From Thermobifida alba (GTDB taxonomy: Bacteria > Actinomycetota > Actinomycetes > Streptosporangiales > Streptosporangiaceae), in assembly GCF_023208015.1 (NCBI RefSeq), contig NZ_CP051627.1, forward strand, positions 1,612,001-1,676,000: 64,000 nucleotides of DNA, given 5' to 3'. The notes under the pieces were generated by a model. That model saw nothing but the letters and a program-made list of their open reading frames with translations, was not told the DNA's origin and did not search any database. Below, in pieces: positions 1 to 7,939 of the stretch; within the stretch, counting starts at the first letter, position 1, and each line of letters begins with the position of its first letter. A program made the translations under genes and the position numbers.

Positions 1-2412
1 CCCCATCTCCAGCTCGTAGCCGACCACACCGACGTTGTCGGTGGAGGCGTCCCAGGTCAGCGTGGCGCTGGTAGAGGTGACGTTGGTGACCTGCAGGTTC
101 TCCGGCTTGGTCGGCGGGACCGTGTCCTCCTCCGGCTCCTCCGAGCCGTCGCCCGCGTCGTCCTGGTCGGCGACGAAGGAGGCGACCCACGACAGCGGGG
201 CGTTCCAGTTGATGGTCAGCTCGTTGGTGGCCCACGACTCGATGTCGTCGATGTAGCACATCTGCGGGGCGCACCCGGTCAGCGTGGCCTGGGCCGTGGG
301 GTCCCAGGTGGAGGCGTCGGAGTTGGGGCCGCCCGCCAGGGTGCCCTTGGGCGGGTTGGGCAGGCGCGGGTCGAGCTGGTTGGCGTACCAGCGGCTGTGC
401 TGGTTACGGGAGTCCTTCTCGCCGTAGCCGGTGACGTAGGACTGGTTCAGCGCGTTGCGGCCGAAGATGTAGTCCATGCCCTCCAGCACGCCGTCGCGGT
501 ACTTGGTGTCGCCGGTGAGGTCGAAGGCGACGGCCATGATCACCATGTTGTTGAGGACCAGGTTGTTGGATCCCCAGACGAACACGCCGCTGTCGGGGTT
601 GTAGGTCAGGCCCCACGGGCTGGACTCGACGCCGGCGAGGTAGTCGTCGGCGGCGGCGACCAGGGAGTCGCGCACCCGGTCGCGGTCGGCCAGGTCGTTG
701 GGCACCGTGGCCAGCTGGATCCGGGCCAGCGGAGCGGTCCAGCCCCAGTCGAAGGCGCCGTCGCGGAACACCTCCTCGTCGTCGGTGTGCAGCGGCGAGG
801 AGGTCACCGCGGTGCGGTACTTCTCGGCCCCGGTGGCCAGGAACAGTTCGGCCGCGGCCCAGTAGAACTCGTCGGTGACGTTGTTGTCGTTGTAGGGGCC
901 GCCGCCCTCGCCGACGGCCGGCGCGTAGATGGCGGGGTTGGCCTGGGCCGCGTCCCAGGCGGTCTCGGCGGCGTCCAGGCACTCGGCGGCGAAGGCCGCG
1001 TCGTAGGGCTCGAAGACCCGGGAGCACTGGGCTGCGGTGGCCGCCAGGTTCAGCGTCGCCGCGGTGGACGGCGGCTGCAGGTAGCGCGGCTGCGGGTCGG
1101 CGGCGGGCATCAGCGGCAGCCCGGTCCACTGCTCGTCGTGGATCTTGTGGTGCGCCATCCCGGCGAGCGGCTCACCCTCGGGGACCTGCATGCTGAGCAG
1201 GAACTCCATCTCCCAGCGCGCCTCGTCGAGCACGTCGGGCACGCCGTTGCCGGTCTCGGGCAGGCGCAGCGTGGAGTCGCCCAGCTTGTCGGGCTGGGCG
1301 GTCGGGGCGCTCTGGGAGCGCTCGTGGATGTTCATCAGCTGGTGCACCGAGATGCCGCCGTTGACCACGTACTTGCCGTGGTCGCCCGCGTCGTACCAGC
1401 CGCCCGACACGTCCAGGGAGTAGTCGCAGGTGCCCGGCGCGCACGGCACGTCGATGTCGCCCTGGTTGGGGGCCACGCCCACGTGTCCGGCCGCGCGGCC
1501 GTAGCCGGGGGCGATGGAGTCGAGGATCTCGATGCCGCTGCGCTGCGGGTAGTAGAACGACAGCGCGTCGACGCGCAGCTCCTCGTAGGCGCTCTCGTCG
1601 ATGTCGAAGGGGTAGCTGGTCTCACCGTCGGCGGTGAGCGTGTAGCCGCTTCCGGCGGTGGTGTAGGAGCTGAAGTCGACGGTGTGCACGTTCAGGCCGG
1701 AGGAGGCGTCCGCGCCGTGCGGCTCGGTCTGGCCGGTGGCCACGACCGTGCCGTCGGAGTCGGCCAGTTCCCAGGTGAGCGCCTCGGTGGCGTCGGTGAC
1801 GACGGTCGCGTTCTTGGGGCCGTGCGGCAGGTAGCCGACCTGGTTGACGCGGACCCGCGGGCCGGTGTCGGGCTCGTAGACGGGGGGTTCGGCGCCGCCC
1901 AGCAGGGCCACGTCGTCCACGCAGAAGGTCCACGGGTCGTCGGAGCCGCCGATCTGGAAGGCGACCTGCGCGTCGTCCCAGTCGACGGTGGAGGTGAAGA
2001 CGTACTCGTAGGTCTGCGCCTCGGGGCCGAGGATGGCCCGCTCGTCCATCTGGGTGCTCCACGGCTCCACCGGCTCCTGCACCAGGGCGCGGATGGAGAC
2101 CTGCTCGGTGCCGGAGGCGGTGAAGGAGAAGGAGTAGGACTCCCCCTCGATCAGCGGGACGTCGTCCTGTCCGATGATCACGTCCCAGGCGTTGATGGTG
2201 CCGCCGGGGACGTCGACGCACAGCACGCCGTCGGTGGCGTCGAGCTGGATGTTCTCGGTACCCCACCAGGGAGCGGTCCCGTTGGTGAAGTCACCGTTGA
2301 TGATCTGGTTGACCTCGTCGGCCTGGGCGGGGACCGCGGTGAGTCCGAGGGTCACCGCACAGGCGGCCGCCGTGGCCCCGACGAGGGGGGATCTACGTCT
2401 GGGTCTCGACAC
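1..2412 (-). CDS. cel9B: Cel9B-like GH9 cellulase, C-terminus beyond left edge
   Basis: Secreted family 9 glycoside hydrolase cutting cellulose. It starts at GTG 2412 after a GGAAGGA box; 804 residues lie in the window with no stop before base 1. A twin-arginine-poor signal peptide ends near residue 31 (VPAQA^D). Then come a CBM4-like module (about 32-175), an Ig-like domain (180-265) and the GH9 catalytic domain (about 270-745). The GH9 domain has the DAGD motif with D341/D344 and the proton-donor glutamate E731 in [11 protein letters not shown]. An Fn3 domain begins after a [13 protein letters not shown] linker near 750 and is cut by the window edge; T. fusca Cel9B (E1) has the same order and ends in CBM2, which is expected outside. 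The promoter carries a CelR operator, so induction by cellobiose is expected. Family and architecture are certain; the exact orthologue is inferred. Confidence 0.93.
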   Translation of the reverse strand, partial: MSRPRRRSPLVGATAAACAVTLGLTAVPAQADEVNQIINGDFTNGTAPWWGTENIQLDATDGVLCVDVPGGTINAWDVIIGQDDVPLIEGESYSFSFTASGTEQVSIRALVQEPVEPWSTQMDERAILGPEAQTYEYVFTSTVDWDDAQVAFQIGGSDDPWTFCVDDVALLGGAEPPVYEPDTGPRVRVNQVGYLPHGPKNATVVTDATEALTWELADSDGTVVATGQTEPHGADASSGLNVHTVDFSSYTTAGSGYTLTADGETSYPFDIDESAYEELRVDALSFYYPQRSGIEILDSIAPGYGRAAGHVGVAPNQGDIDVPCAPGTCDYSLDVSGGWYDAGDHGKYVVNGGISVHQLMNIHERSQSAPTAQPDKLGDSTLRLPETGNGVPDVLDEARWEMEFLLSMQVPEGEPLAGMAHHKIHDEQWTGLPLMPAADPQPRYLQPPSTAATLNLAATAAQCSRVFEPYDAAFAAECLDAAETAWDAAQANPAIYAPAVGEGGGPYNDNNVTDEFYWAAAELFLATGAEKYRTAVTSSPLHTDDEEVFRDGAFDWGWTAPLARIQLATVPNDLADRDRVRDSLVAAADDYLAGVESSPWGLTYNPDSGVFVWGSNNLVLNNMVIMAVAFDLTGDTKYRDGVLEGMDYIFGRNALNQSYVTGYGEKDSRNQHSRWYANQLDPRLPNPPKGTLAGGPNSDASTWDPTAQATLTGCAPQMCYIDDIESWATNELTINWNAPLSWVASFVADQDDAGDGSEEPEEDTVPPTKPENLQVTNVTSTSATLTWDASTDNVGVVGYELEMG

Positions 2413-2477
2413 GGGAGTCCTTCCGTGGAGGGGGATCGTCGTTGTGGGAGGAGAATCCGCATGCGGAGGCCACTGCA

Positions 2478-2491
2478 TGGGAGCGCTCCCA
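2478..2491. promoter_or_regulatory. CelR operator (perfect 14-bp palindrome)
   Basis: TGGGAGCGCTCCCA matches exactly the operator bound by the LacI-family repressor CelR of Thermobifida fusca; flanking A and T extend the dyad to 16 bp (2477-2492). It lies 66 bp upstream of the cel9B start, directly downstream of the predicted -10, where a bound repressor would block initiation. CelR is known to be released by cellobiose. Confidence 0.93.
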
Positions 2492-2518
2492 TATTATGTG
2501 ACCTATGACATAGAAACA
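2491..2518 (-). promoter_or_regulatory. Putative cel9B promoter
   Basis: On the minus strand TAATAT (2496-2491) serves as -10 and TGTTTC (2518-2513) as a weak -35, separated by 16 nt, in an AT-rich patch that stands out from the surrounding DNA. The CelR palindrome begins at the -10. The assignment rests on position and base composition only. Confidence 0.5.
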
Positions 2519-2624
2519 GGATCACTCAGCGGTGTCAATGGGTTACGCTCAGATCAGACCTCTCTCCACGGGGGCGGGGCGGGCGCCGCCGCGGCACCCG
2601 CCCCGCCCCCGACGGCCTCCCGAC

Positions 2625-3770
2625 TCACAGGGTGAACCCGTGGAACAGCAGGACGGCCAGGACCAGGCCCACCACCAGGTTGAACAGCGTGGCCACAGCG
2701 AACACCCCGACCGGACGCCATCCGGCCTCCCGCAGGGAACCGACCCGGAACTCCAGGCCGATGCTGGTGAAGGCCGCGATGAGGAACCAGTCGCGCAGCG
2801 CCTTGGCGGTGTCGAGCCCGGCCTGCCCCGCCTCGCCCGCGAGCCCGGCCCAGACGGTGGCGACCACGGAGGCGACGAGGAAGCCCAGCACGAACTTGGG
2901 GAAGCGGTCCCACAGGGTGCGCGCCCACGACGGGCGGGCCTGCACCGCCCCGCCCTGCGCGGGGGCCACCCGGAAGGCGAAGTAGGCGGTCAGCGCCACC
3001 GCGGCCACGCCCATCAGGACGTTCTGCGTGGACTTGACGATGGAGGCGATCTGCAGCGCGCCCTCGCCGACGATGGCGCCCGAGGCCGCGACCGCCGCCG
3101 TGGTGTCGATGTTGCCGCCGATCCAGGCCCCGGCCTGTGCGTCGCTGAGGCCGAGCAGCTCCACCAGCCAGGGCAGCAGGAAGATCGACGGCAGCGCGAA
3201 CAGGATCACCAGGCTCGCGGTGTAGGCGAGCTGCTCCCTGCGGGCCTGCACCGCCCCGGCCGCGGCGATCGCGGCGCTGACCCCGCAGATCGACACCGAG
3301 GAGGCCAGCAGGGCGCACAGCCGGTCGTCCAGGCCGAACCGGCCGCCCAGCCACCAGGTGAACAGGAAGACCGAGGCGACCAGGACGAGCGCCTGGAGGA
3401 CGGCCGGTCCCGCGGCCTTGACGATCACGTCGAACAGGACCGTGGAGCCCAGCAGGACCAGGCCGGTCTTGATGAAGAACTCGGTGCGGAAGCCCCCGGC
3501 CAGGCGGTCGCGCAGGCCGGTCGCGGTCAGCAGGGCGTTGCCGAGCAGTCCCAGGACGACCGCGTAGACGGGGTACTCGACGGCCTTGGCGACCCCGGCC
3601 AGGCCGGTGCCCTCGGCGGCCTCGGGCACGGCCGTCTCCAGGGTGCGGGTCACCGCGGCCAGGGCGACGACGACGCCGACCCCGAGCAGGGCCCAGTACC
3701 GGGGCTGCCGGGGGGCGTCCGGGGCTGCGGCCCCCGCGGCCTCGCGCGGGGTGGTCTCGCTCTCGCTCAT
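2625..3770 (-). CDS. YeiH/UPF0324-family membrane transporter (putative sulfate exporter)
   Basis: Integral membrane protein of 381 residues with about ten hydrophobic segments. Family signatures include SVSICGVSAAIAA near residue 155, GGNIDTTAAVAASGAI near 240 and IVKSTQNVLMGV near 265. Members of UPF0324 are annotated as putative sulfate/anion exporters; the substrate is not established. Its ATG (3770) overlaps the stop of the small membrane gene upstream (TGATG), so translation is probably coupled. The N-terminus starts with an acidic, Ala/Pro-rich tail and lacks the first EDW-type helix seen in longer family members; that helix is encoded by the upstream gene. Confidence is high for the family and low for the substrate. 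Confidence 0.85.
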   Translation of the reverse strand: MSESETTPREAAGAAAPDAPRQPRYWALLGVGVVVALAAVTRTLETAVPEAAEGTGLAGVAKAVEYPVYAVVLGLLGNALLTATGLRDRLAGGFRTEFFIKTGLVLLGSTVLFDVIVKAAGPAVLQALVLVASVFLFTWWLGGRFGLDDRLCALLASSVSICGVSAAIAAAGAVQARREQLAYTASLVILFALPSIFLLPWLVELLGLSDAQAGAWIGGNIDTTAAVAASGAIVGEGALQIASIVKSTQNVLMGVAAVALTAYFAFRVAPAQGGAVQARPSWARTLWDRFPKFVLGFLVASVVATVWAGLAGEAGQAGLDTAKALRDWFLIAAFTSIGLEFRVGSLREAGWRPVGVFAVATLFNLVVGLVLAVLLFHGFTL

Positions 3771-3904
3771 CAGGGCACCAGCCCCGCGGGAATGAGGCCG
3801 GCCAGGGAGGCGCCCAGCAGGACCAGGCCGACGACGACCGCCGCCCAGTCCTCGCTGACGCGGAAGCGGGCCGCACCGGCCCGCTCGGGTGTTCTGTCGT
3901 TCAT
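3770..3904 (-). CDS. 44-residue single-helix membrane protein coupled to YeiH-like transporter
   Basis: Reads MNDRTPERAGAARFR, then an EDWAAVVVGLVLLGASLAG helix, and ends AGLVP. The segment resembles the first helix (SEDW-AV-GL-L) that full-length YeiH/UPF0324 proteins carry as part of one chain. Its TGA overlaps the transporter ATG by one base. I infer that the transporter is made as two polypeptides, with this one supplying the N-terminal helix. It is the first gene of a two-gene operon behind a -10 element and dyad at 3978-4000. The ATG at 3904 has only a weak upstream Shine-Dalgarno sequence. Confidence 0.7.
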   Translation of the reverse strand: MNDRTPERAGAARFRVSEDWAAVVVGLVLLGASLAGLIPAGLVP

Positions 3905-3977
3905 GCTGTCCTCACAGACGGGGGTAGCGGACGGGGGCGCCGGGGCGGGACCGCCACGCCGCCCGCCACCGGCGTCA

Positions 3978-4000
3978 ACTAATCCTACCTGTTTAGTATA
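3978..4000 (-). promoter_or_regulatory. -10 element and overlapping inverted repeat of the YeiH operon
   Basis: On the minus strand TATACT (4000-3995) is a near-consensus -10. It overlaps an inverted repeat ACTAA-N10-TTAGT (3978-3997) with core ACAGGTAGGA. The AT-rich, TSS-overlapping dyad is the sort of site used by Rrf2-type repressors; no regulator gene is adjacent, so the identity of the binding protein is unknown. Confidence 0.45.
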
Positions 4001-4069
4001 GATTAAGGGGCCTCCCCTCCCCGAGGCGGCTCCTCGACCACTCGGCCGCCGCCCACTACCCTGGGCCGC

Positions 4070-4081
4070 TGAACCGGTTCA
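4070..4081. promoter_or_regulatory. LacI-type palindrome upstream of GH1 gene
   Basis: TGAACCGGTTCA is a perfect 12-bp palindrome with the central CG typical of LacI-family operators, 34 bp before the beta-glucosidase GTG. It differs from the CelR operator, so a different sugar regulator is implied. Confidence 0.5.
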
Positions 4082-4115
4082 TCACACGGTGACGCGACAG
4101 CCGTCAGGAGCGCCA

Positions 4116-5507
4116 GTGAGCAACGACCACCTGCCCGAGTTCCCCGCCGGATTCCGCTTCGGCGCGGCCACCGCCAGCTACCAGATCGAGGGGGCGGTGC
4201 ACGCCGACGGCCGCGGCCCCTCCATCTGGGACACCTACAGCCACACCCCCGGCCTGGTCCTCAACGGCGACACCGGTGACGTGGCCTGCGACCACTACCA
4301 CCGCTACCCCGAGGACGTGGAGCTGCTGCGCCGCCTGGGCGTGGACGCCTACCGCTTCTCCATCGCCTGGCCGCGCGTGCTGCCCACCGGATCCGGCGAG
4401 GTCAACCAGCGCGGCCTGGACTTCTACGACCGCCTGGTCGACGCCCTGCTGGCCGCGGGCATCACCCCCACGGCCACCCTCTACCACTGGGACCTGCCCC
4501 AGGCGCTGGAGGACGCGGGCGGCTGGCGCTCCCGCGCCACCGCCGAGCACTTCGCCGCCTACACCCGCGCCGTCGCCGCCCGTCTCGGCGACCGCGTCCG
4601 CCACTGGATCACCCTCAACGAGCCGTTCTGCACCGCCTTCGTCGGCTACGCCGTGGGCCGCCACGCCCCCGGCGCCCGCGAGGGCACCCCCGCCCTGGCC
4701 GCCGCCCACCACCTGCTCCTCGCCCACGGCCTGGCCGTGCGCGAACTGCGCGCCGCCGACGCGGGCGAGGTCGGCATCACCCTCAACCTCGACCGGGTGC
4801 TGCCCGCCTCCGACGACCCGGCCGACCTGGCCGCCGCCGACCGCGCCGAGACCCTGCACAACCGGGTCTGGCTCGACCCGCTGTTCACCGGCGCCTACCC
4901 CGCCAACGAGGCCGAGACCTGGGGGGAGCTCGCCGACGGCTCCTACCGGCGCGACGGCGACCTGGAGATCATCGGCCAGCCGCTGGACTTCCTCGGCATC
5001 AACTACTACCGGCCCGTCAAGGTCGCCGACGGCCCGTTCGAGGAGGCCGACCCGGCGCGCCGCACCGCCGTGGACATCCGCGCCCCCGAACAGCCCTTCG
5101 AGGGGGTGCGGCACACCGCCATGGGCTGGCCCGTGGTCCCCGGGTCCTTCACCGACCTGCTGGTCGACCTCACCGAGCGCTACCCGGACCTGCCGCCCAT
5201 CCACATCACCGAGAACGGCTCGGCCGAACCCGACGTCGTCTCCCCCGACGGCCGGGTGCACGACACCGACCGCGTCGCCTACCTCAACGACCACCTGCAC
5301 GCCTTGGCCGCGGCGATCCGGGCCGGGGTGGACGTGCGCGGCTACTACGTCTGGTCGCTGCTGGACAACTTCGAGTGGGCGTTCGGCTACGAGCGCCGCT
5401 TCGGCATCGTCCGCGTCGACTACGACACCCTGGAGCGGCTGCCCAAGGACAGCTACTTCTGGTACCAGCGGCTCATCGCCCACCACCGCGCCCGCCACGG
5501 CGGCTGA
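4116..5507 (+). CDS. GH1 beta-glucosidase
   Basis: Cytoplasmic family 1 glycosidase (463 residues, usual for GH1; no signal peptide) that hydrolyses cellobiose and related beta-glucosides to glucose. The acid/base glutamate is E169 in TLNEPFC and the nucleophile is E366 in ITENGSA; the N-terminal FPAGFRFGAATASYQIEGA and the C-terminal WSLLDNFEWAFGYERRFG blocks are canonical. I chose GTG 4116 because CAGGAG lies 5 nt upstream; an in-frame GTG at 4089 has no ribosome site. It sits near cel9B, consistent with intracellular processing of cellulase products. It converges on treZ with only 3 bp between the stop codons. Confidence 0.92.
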   Translation: MSNDHLPEFPAGFRFGAATASYQIEGAVHADGRGPSIWDTYSHTPGLVLNGDTGDVACDHYHRYPEDVELLRRLGVDAYRFSIAWPRVLPTGSGEVNQRGLDFYDRLVDALLAAGITPTATLYHWDLPQALEDAGGWRSRATAEHFAAYTRAVAARLGDRVRHWITLNEPFCTAFVGYAVGRHAPGAREGTPALAAAHHLLLAHGLAVRELRAADAGEVGITLNLDRVLPASDDPADLAAADRAETLHNRVWLDPLFTGAYPANEAETWGELADGSYRRDGDLEIIGQPLDFLGINYYRPVKVADGPFEEADPARRTAVDIRAPEQPFEGVRHTAMGWPVVPGSFTDLLVDLTERYPDLPPIHITENGSAEPDVVSPDGRVHDTDRVAYLNDHLHALAAAIRAGVDVRGYYVWSLLDNFEWAFGYERRFGIVRVDYDTLERLPKDSYFWYQRLIAHHRARHGG

Positions 5508-5510
5508 GCC

Positions 5511-7259
5511 TCACCGCAGCCGCACCAGCGCGCAGGAGGCGGCCCGCAGCGCCACCGCCGCCTCCGCCACCTCCGCCCCGCCCCACGTCAGCAGCGTCGC
5601 CGCCGCGGGGCGCTCCAGGGTGACGGCGGCCGGGGCGTCGCGCAGGTTGCACACCAGCCGCAGACCTCCCCGGTGCAGCACGAGCAGCCGGCCGTCCGCC
5701 TCGGCCGCCACGGTGAAGCGGTCCAGGCGGGGGTCGGCCAGCTCCGGGTGGGTGCGGCGCAGCGCGATCAGGTCCCGGTACAGTCCCAGGATCCGGGCGT
5801 GGTCGCCGCGGTGGCGCTCTGCCCAGTCCAGCACCGAGGCGTCCCGGGTGGCCGGGTCCGCCGGGTCGGGCACCGCGGCGCCGTCCCAGCCGTGGGAGGC
5901 GAACTCGCGCCGCCGCCCCCGGCGCACCGCCTCGGCCAGCTCGGGGTCGGGGAAGGACACGAAGAACTGCCACGGCGTGCTGGCCGCCCACTCCTCCCCC
6001 ATGAACAGCATCGGGGTGTAGGGGGAGCACAGCAGCAGCGCCGCACCGCAGCCCAGCAGGTCCACCGGGACCGTGGCGGACAGCCGGTCGCCGGCGGCGC
6101 GGTTGCCGACCTGGTCGTGGTTCTGCAGGAAGGCCACGAACCGGTGACCGGGCAGCCGTGAGGTGTCCACGGGTCGTCCGTGGACGCGGCCGCGGAACGA
6201 CGAGTAGGTCCCCGCGTGCCAGAACACCTGGCGCAGGGTGTGCGCCAGCACGCCGGGGGCGGCGAAGTCCCGGTAGTAGCCGTGGTCCTCGCCGGTGAGC
6301 GCGGTGTGCAGCGCGTGGTGCACGTCGTCGCACCACTGGGCGGTCATGCCCAGGCCGCCCGCCTCGCGCGCGGTGACCGTGGCCGGGTCGTTGCGGTCGG
6401 ACTCGGCGACCAGGCTCAGCGGGCGGCGCAGCCCGGCGGCGAGCGCGTCGACCTGTGCGGACAGTTCGGCGAGGAGCGGCGCGGCGCGGCAGTCGCGCAG
6501 CGCGTGCACCGCGTCCAGGCGCAGCCCGTCCAGGTGGAAGTCGCGCAGCCAGGACAGCGCGCCCTCGACGACGTGGGCGCGCACCTCGTCGGAGGCGGGG
6601 CCGTCCAGGTTGAGCGAGGGCCCCCAGGCGTTCTCGCCGCTGAAGTAGGGTCCGAAGCGCGGCAGGTAGGCGCCGGAGGGGCCGAGGTGGTTGTAGACGA
6701 CGTCGAGCAGCACCGCCAGCCCGCGGGCGTGGCAGGCGTCGACGAAGCGTTTGAGGCCGTCGGGGCCGCCGTAGGGTTCGTGCACCGCGCTCCACAGCAC
6801 CCCGTCGTAGCCCCAGCCGTGGCGGCCGTCGAAGGCGTTGACCGGCATGAGTTCCACGACGTCCACGCCCAGCGCCACCAGGTGGTCCAGGCGGTCGACG
6901 GCGGCGTCGAAGGTGCCCTCGGCGGTGAAGGTGCCCACGTGCAGCTCGTAGATCACCGACCCGGGCAGTGCGCGTCCGGTCCAGGCGGTGTCGGTCCAGG
7001 CGAAGGCGGAGTGGTCGTAGACGCGGGTGGGTCCGTGCACCCCGTGCGGCTGCCACACCGCCCTGGGATCGGGCAGCGGGGTGTCGTCGTCGCCGAGCAG
7101 GAAGGCGTAGTCGCTGCCCGGTCCCGCCCCCGCCACGGCGGCGCGGTGCCACCCGTCCGCGCCCGCGTCCATGGGGTGGTCCGCCCCGTCCACCCGCACC
7201 CTGACCCGCTCGGCGGCGGGCGCCCACACCGCGAAGTTCCATGCTCCGGTCGTGTCCAC
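5511..7259 (-). CDS. treZ: Malto-oligosyltrehalose trehalohydrolase TreZ
   Basis: GH13 enzyme of 582 residues that releases trehalose from malto-oligosyltrehalose made by TreY. It has an N-terminal beta-sandwich (AVWAPAAERVRV), then a (beta/alpha)8 barrel with ALGVDVVELMPVNAF. The nucleophile is D249 in LRLDAVHAL, the acid is E286 in LVAESD, and the transition-state Asp lies in QNHDQVGN. The start is GTG 7259 after TAGGAA. In many actinomycetes treZ directly follows treX and treY; here the partners are at 15.2-19.7 kb, separated by an ABC transporter operon. The call is firm. Confidence 0.93.
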   Translation of the reverse strand: MDTTGAWNFAVWAPAAERVRVRVDGADHPMDAGADGWHRAAVAGAGPGSDYAFLLGDDDTPLPDPRAVWQPHGVHGPTRVYDHSAFAWTDTAWTGRALPGSVIYELHVGTFTAEGTFDAAVDRLDHLVALGVDVVELMPVNAFDGRHGWGYDGVLWSAVHEPYGGPDGLKRFVDACHARGLAVLLDVVYNHLGPSGAYLPRFGPYFSGENAWGPSLNLDGPASDEVRAHVVEGALSWLRDFHLDGLRLDAVHALRDCRAAPLLAELSAQVDALAAGLRRPLSLVAESDRNDPATVTAREAGGLGMTAQWCDDVHHALHTALTGEDHGYYRDFAAPGVLAHTLRQVFWHAGTYSSFRGRVHGRPVDTSRLPGHRFVAFLQNHDQVGNRAAGDRLSATVPVDLLGCGAALLLCSPYTPMLFMGEEWAASTPWQFFVSFPDPELAEAVRRGRRREFASHGWDGAAVPDPADPATRDASVLDWAERHRGDHARILGLYRDLIALRRTHPELADPRLDRFTVAAEADGRLLVLHRGGLRLVCNLRDAPAAVTLERPAAATLLTWGGAEVAEAAVALRAASCALVRLR

Positions 7260-7327
7260 GCGGCGTTCCTACCCGCGGCGGCCCCGGTCATGTGGGCGGG
7301 TGCGGGGGCGGGGCGGGACCGCCGGGG

Positions 7328-7852
7328 TCAGGCGGGACTCTCCTGCCGCACCGCGCCCACCGCGGTGTCGACGGCCGTCGGCTCGGCGCAGACGCGCTGG
7401 TCGGGCCCCACCCCCACGGACGAGCCCCCGGACTCGCCCCACAGGAAGATCTCGATGCCCCGGACCTCGGCGTGCACTCGTCGGGGTCGAAGGTGCCGGG
7501 GGCGGCCTGGGACAGGGGGAGTGCCGCGGTCTGCAGCGGGGCGATCGGGAACGGCTCCCTCGGCTTTTCCGCCCGCACGGCCCAGCCGTCGGCGTCGGCC
7601 CAGCGCACCTCCAGCTGTCCGGGCATCAGGCAGTCGTCCCCGCGGCCGGTGCGCAGCAGGGTGAGGTCGACGACCGTCACGCCCAGCGCCGTGACCCGCC
7701 GCTCCTCGATGGGTTTGAGGTCCCCCTGCCGCAGGGGCGCGGGTCGCCGCCCCAGGGCCTCCCACCTGCGCCGGGGCAAAGGCCAGCGCCGATACCGCGA
7801 GCACCGCCCCCACCAGGGCCCAGGTGCGGGCGGTGCGGCCGGACACCGTCAT
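7328..7852 (-). pseudogene. Frameshifted gene for a small exported protein of unknown function
   Basis: A coherent protein can be rebuilt by joining three segments. An N-terminal export signal (ATG 7852, WALVGAVLAVSALAFA) is followed by a middle part in the +1 frame (RRRWEALGRR to APGTFDPDE). The C-terminus returns to the first frame (VHAEVRGIEIFLWGESGG to QESPA). The first shift fits one extra base in the G4 run 7773-7776, and the second fits loss of one base near 7476-7477. The net change is zero, giving about 174 residues. I do not recognise the family. Two compensating indels suggest either sequencing error or a decaying gene. A strong Shine-Dalgarno sequence lies inside a hairpin just before the ATG. 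Confidence 0.6.
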
Positions 7853-7855
7853 GGT

Positions 7856-7879
7856 CTCTCCCCCTTTCGAGGGGGAGAG
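7856..7879 (-). promoter_or_regulatory. Perfect hairpin that buries the Shine-Dalgarno sequence
   Basis: A 10-bp perfect stem (CTCTCCCCCT / AGGGGGAGAG) with a 4-nt loop lies 3 bp upstream of the ATG at 7852. In the minus-strand transcript the 3' arm is AGGGGGAGAG, the only Shine-Dalgarno sequence of the downstream gene, so the folded RNA would hide it from ribosomes. It could be a translational switch or simply a stable start-site structure. Confidence 0.6.
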
Positions 7880-7939
7880 TGCCCGAAGCTGCAGGAAAAC
7901 TGCGGTCGGAAACTGTCCGGATACGGCGGTCCCCGCCGG

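Noticed and set aside
397-2508. 703-codon open frame on the plus strand across the cellulase gene
   Set aside because: It is antisense to a fully recognisable GH9 protein and reads as Val/Gly/His-rich low complexity, a by-product of GC-rich codon bias.
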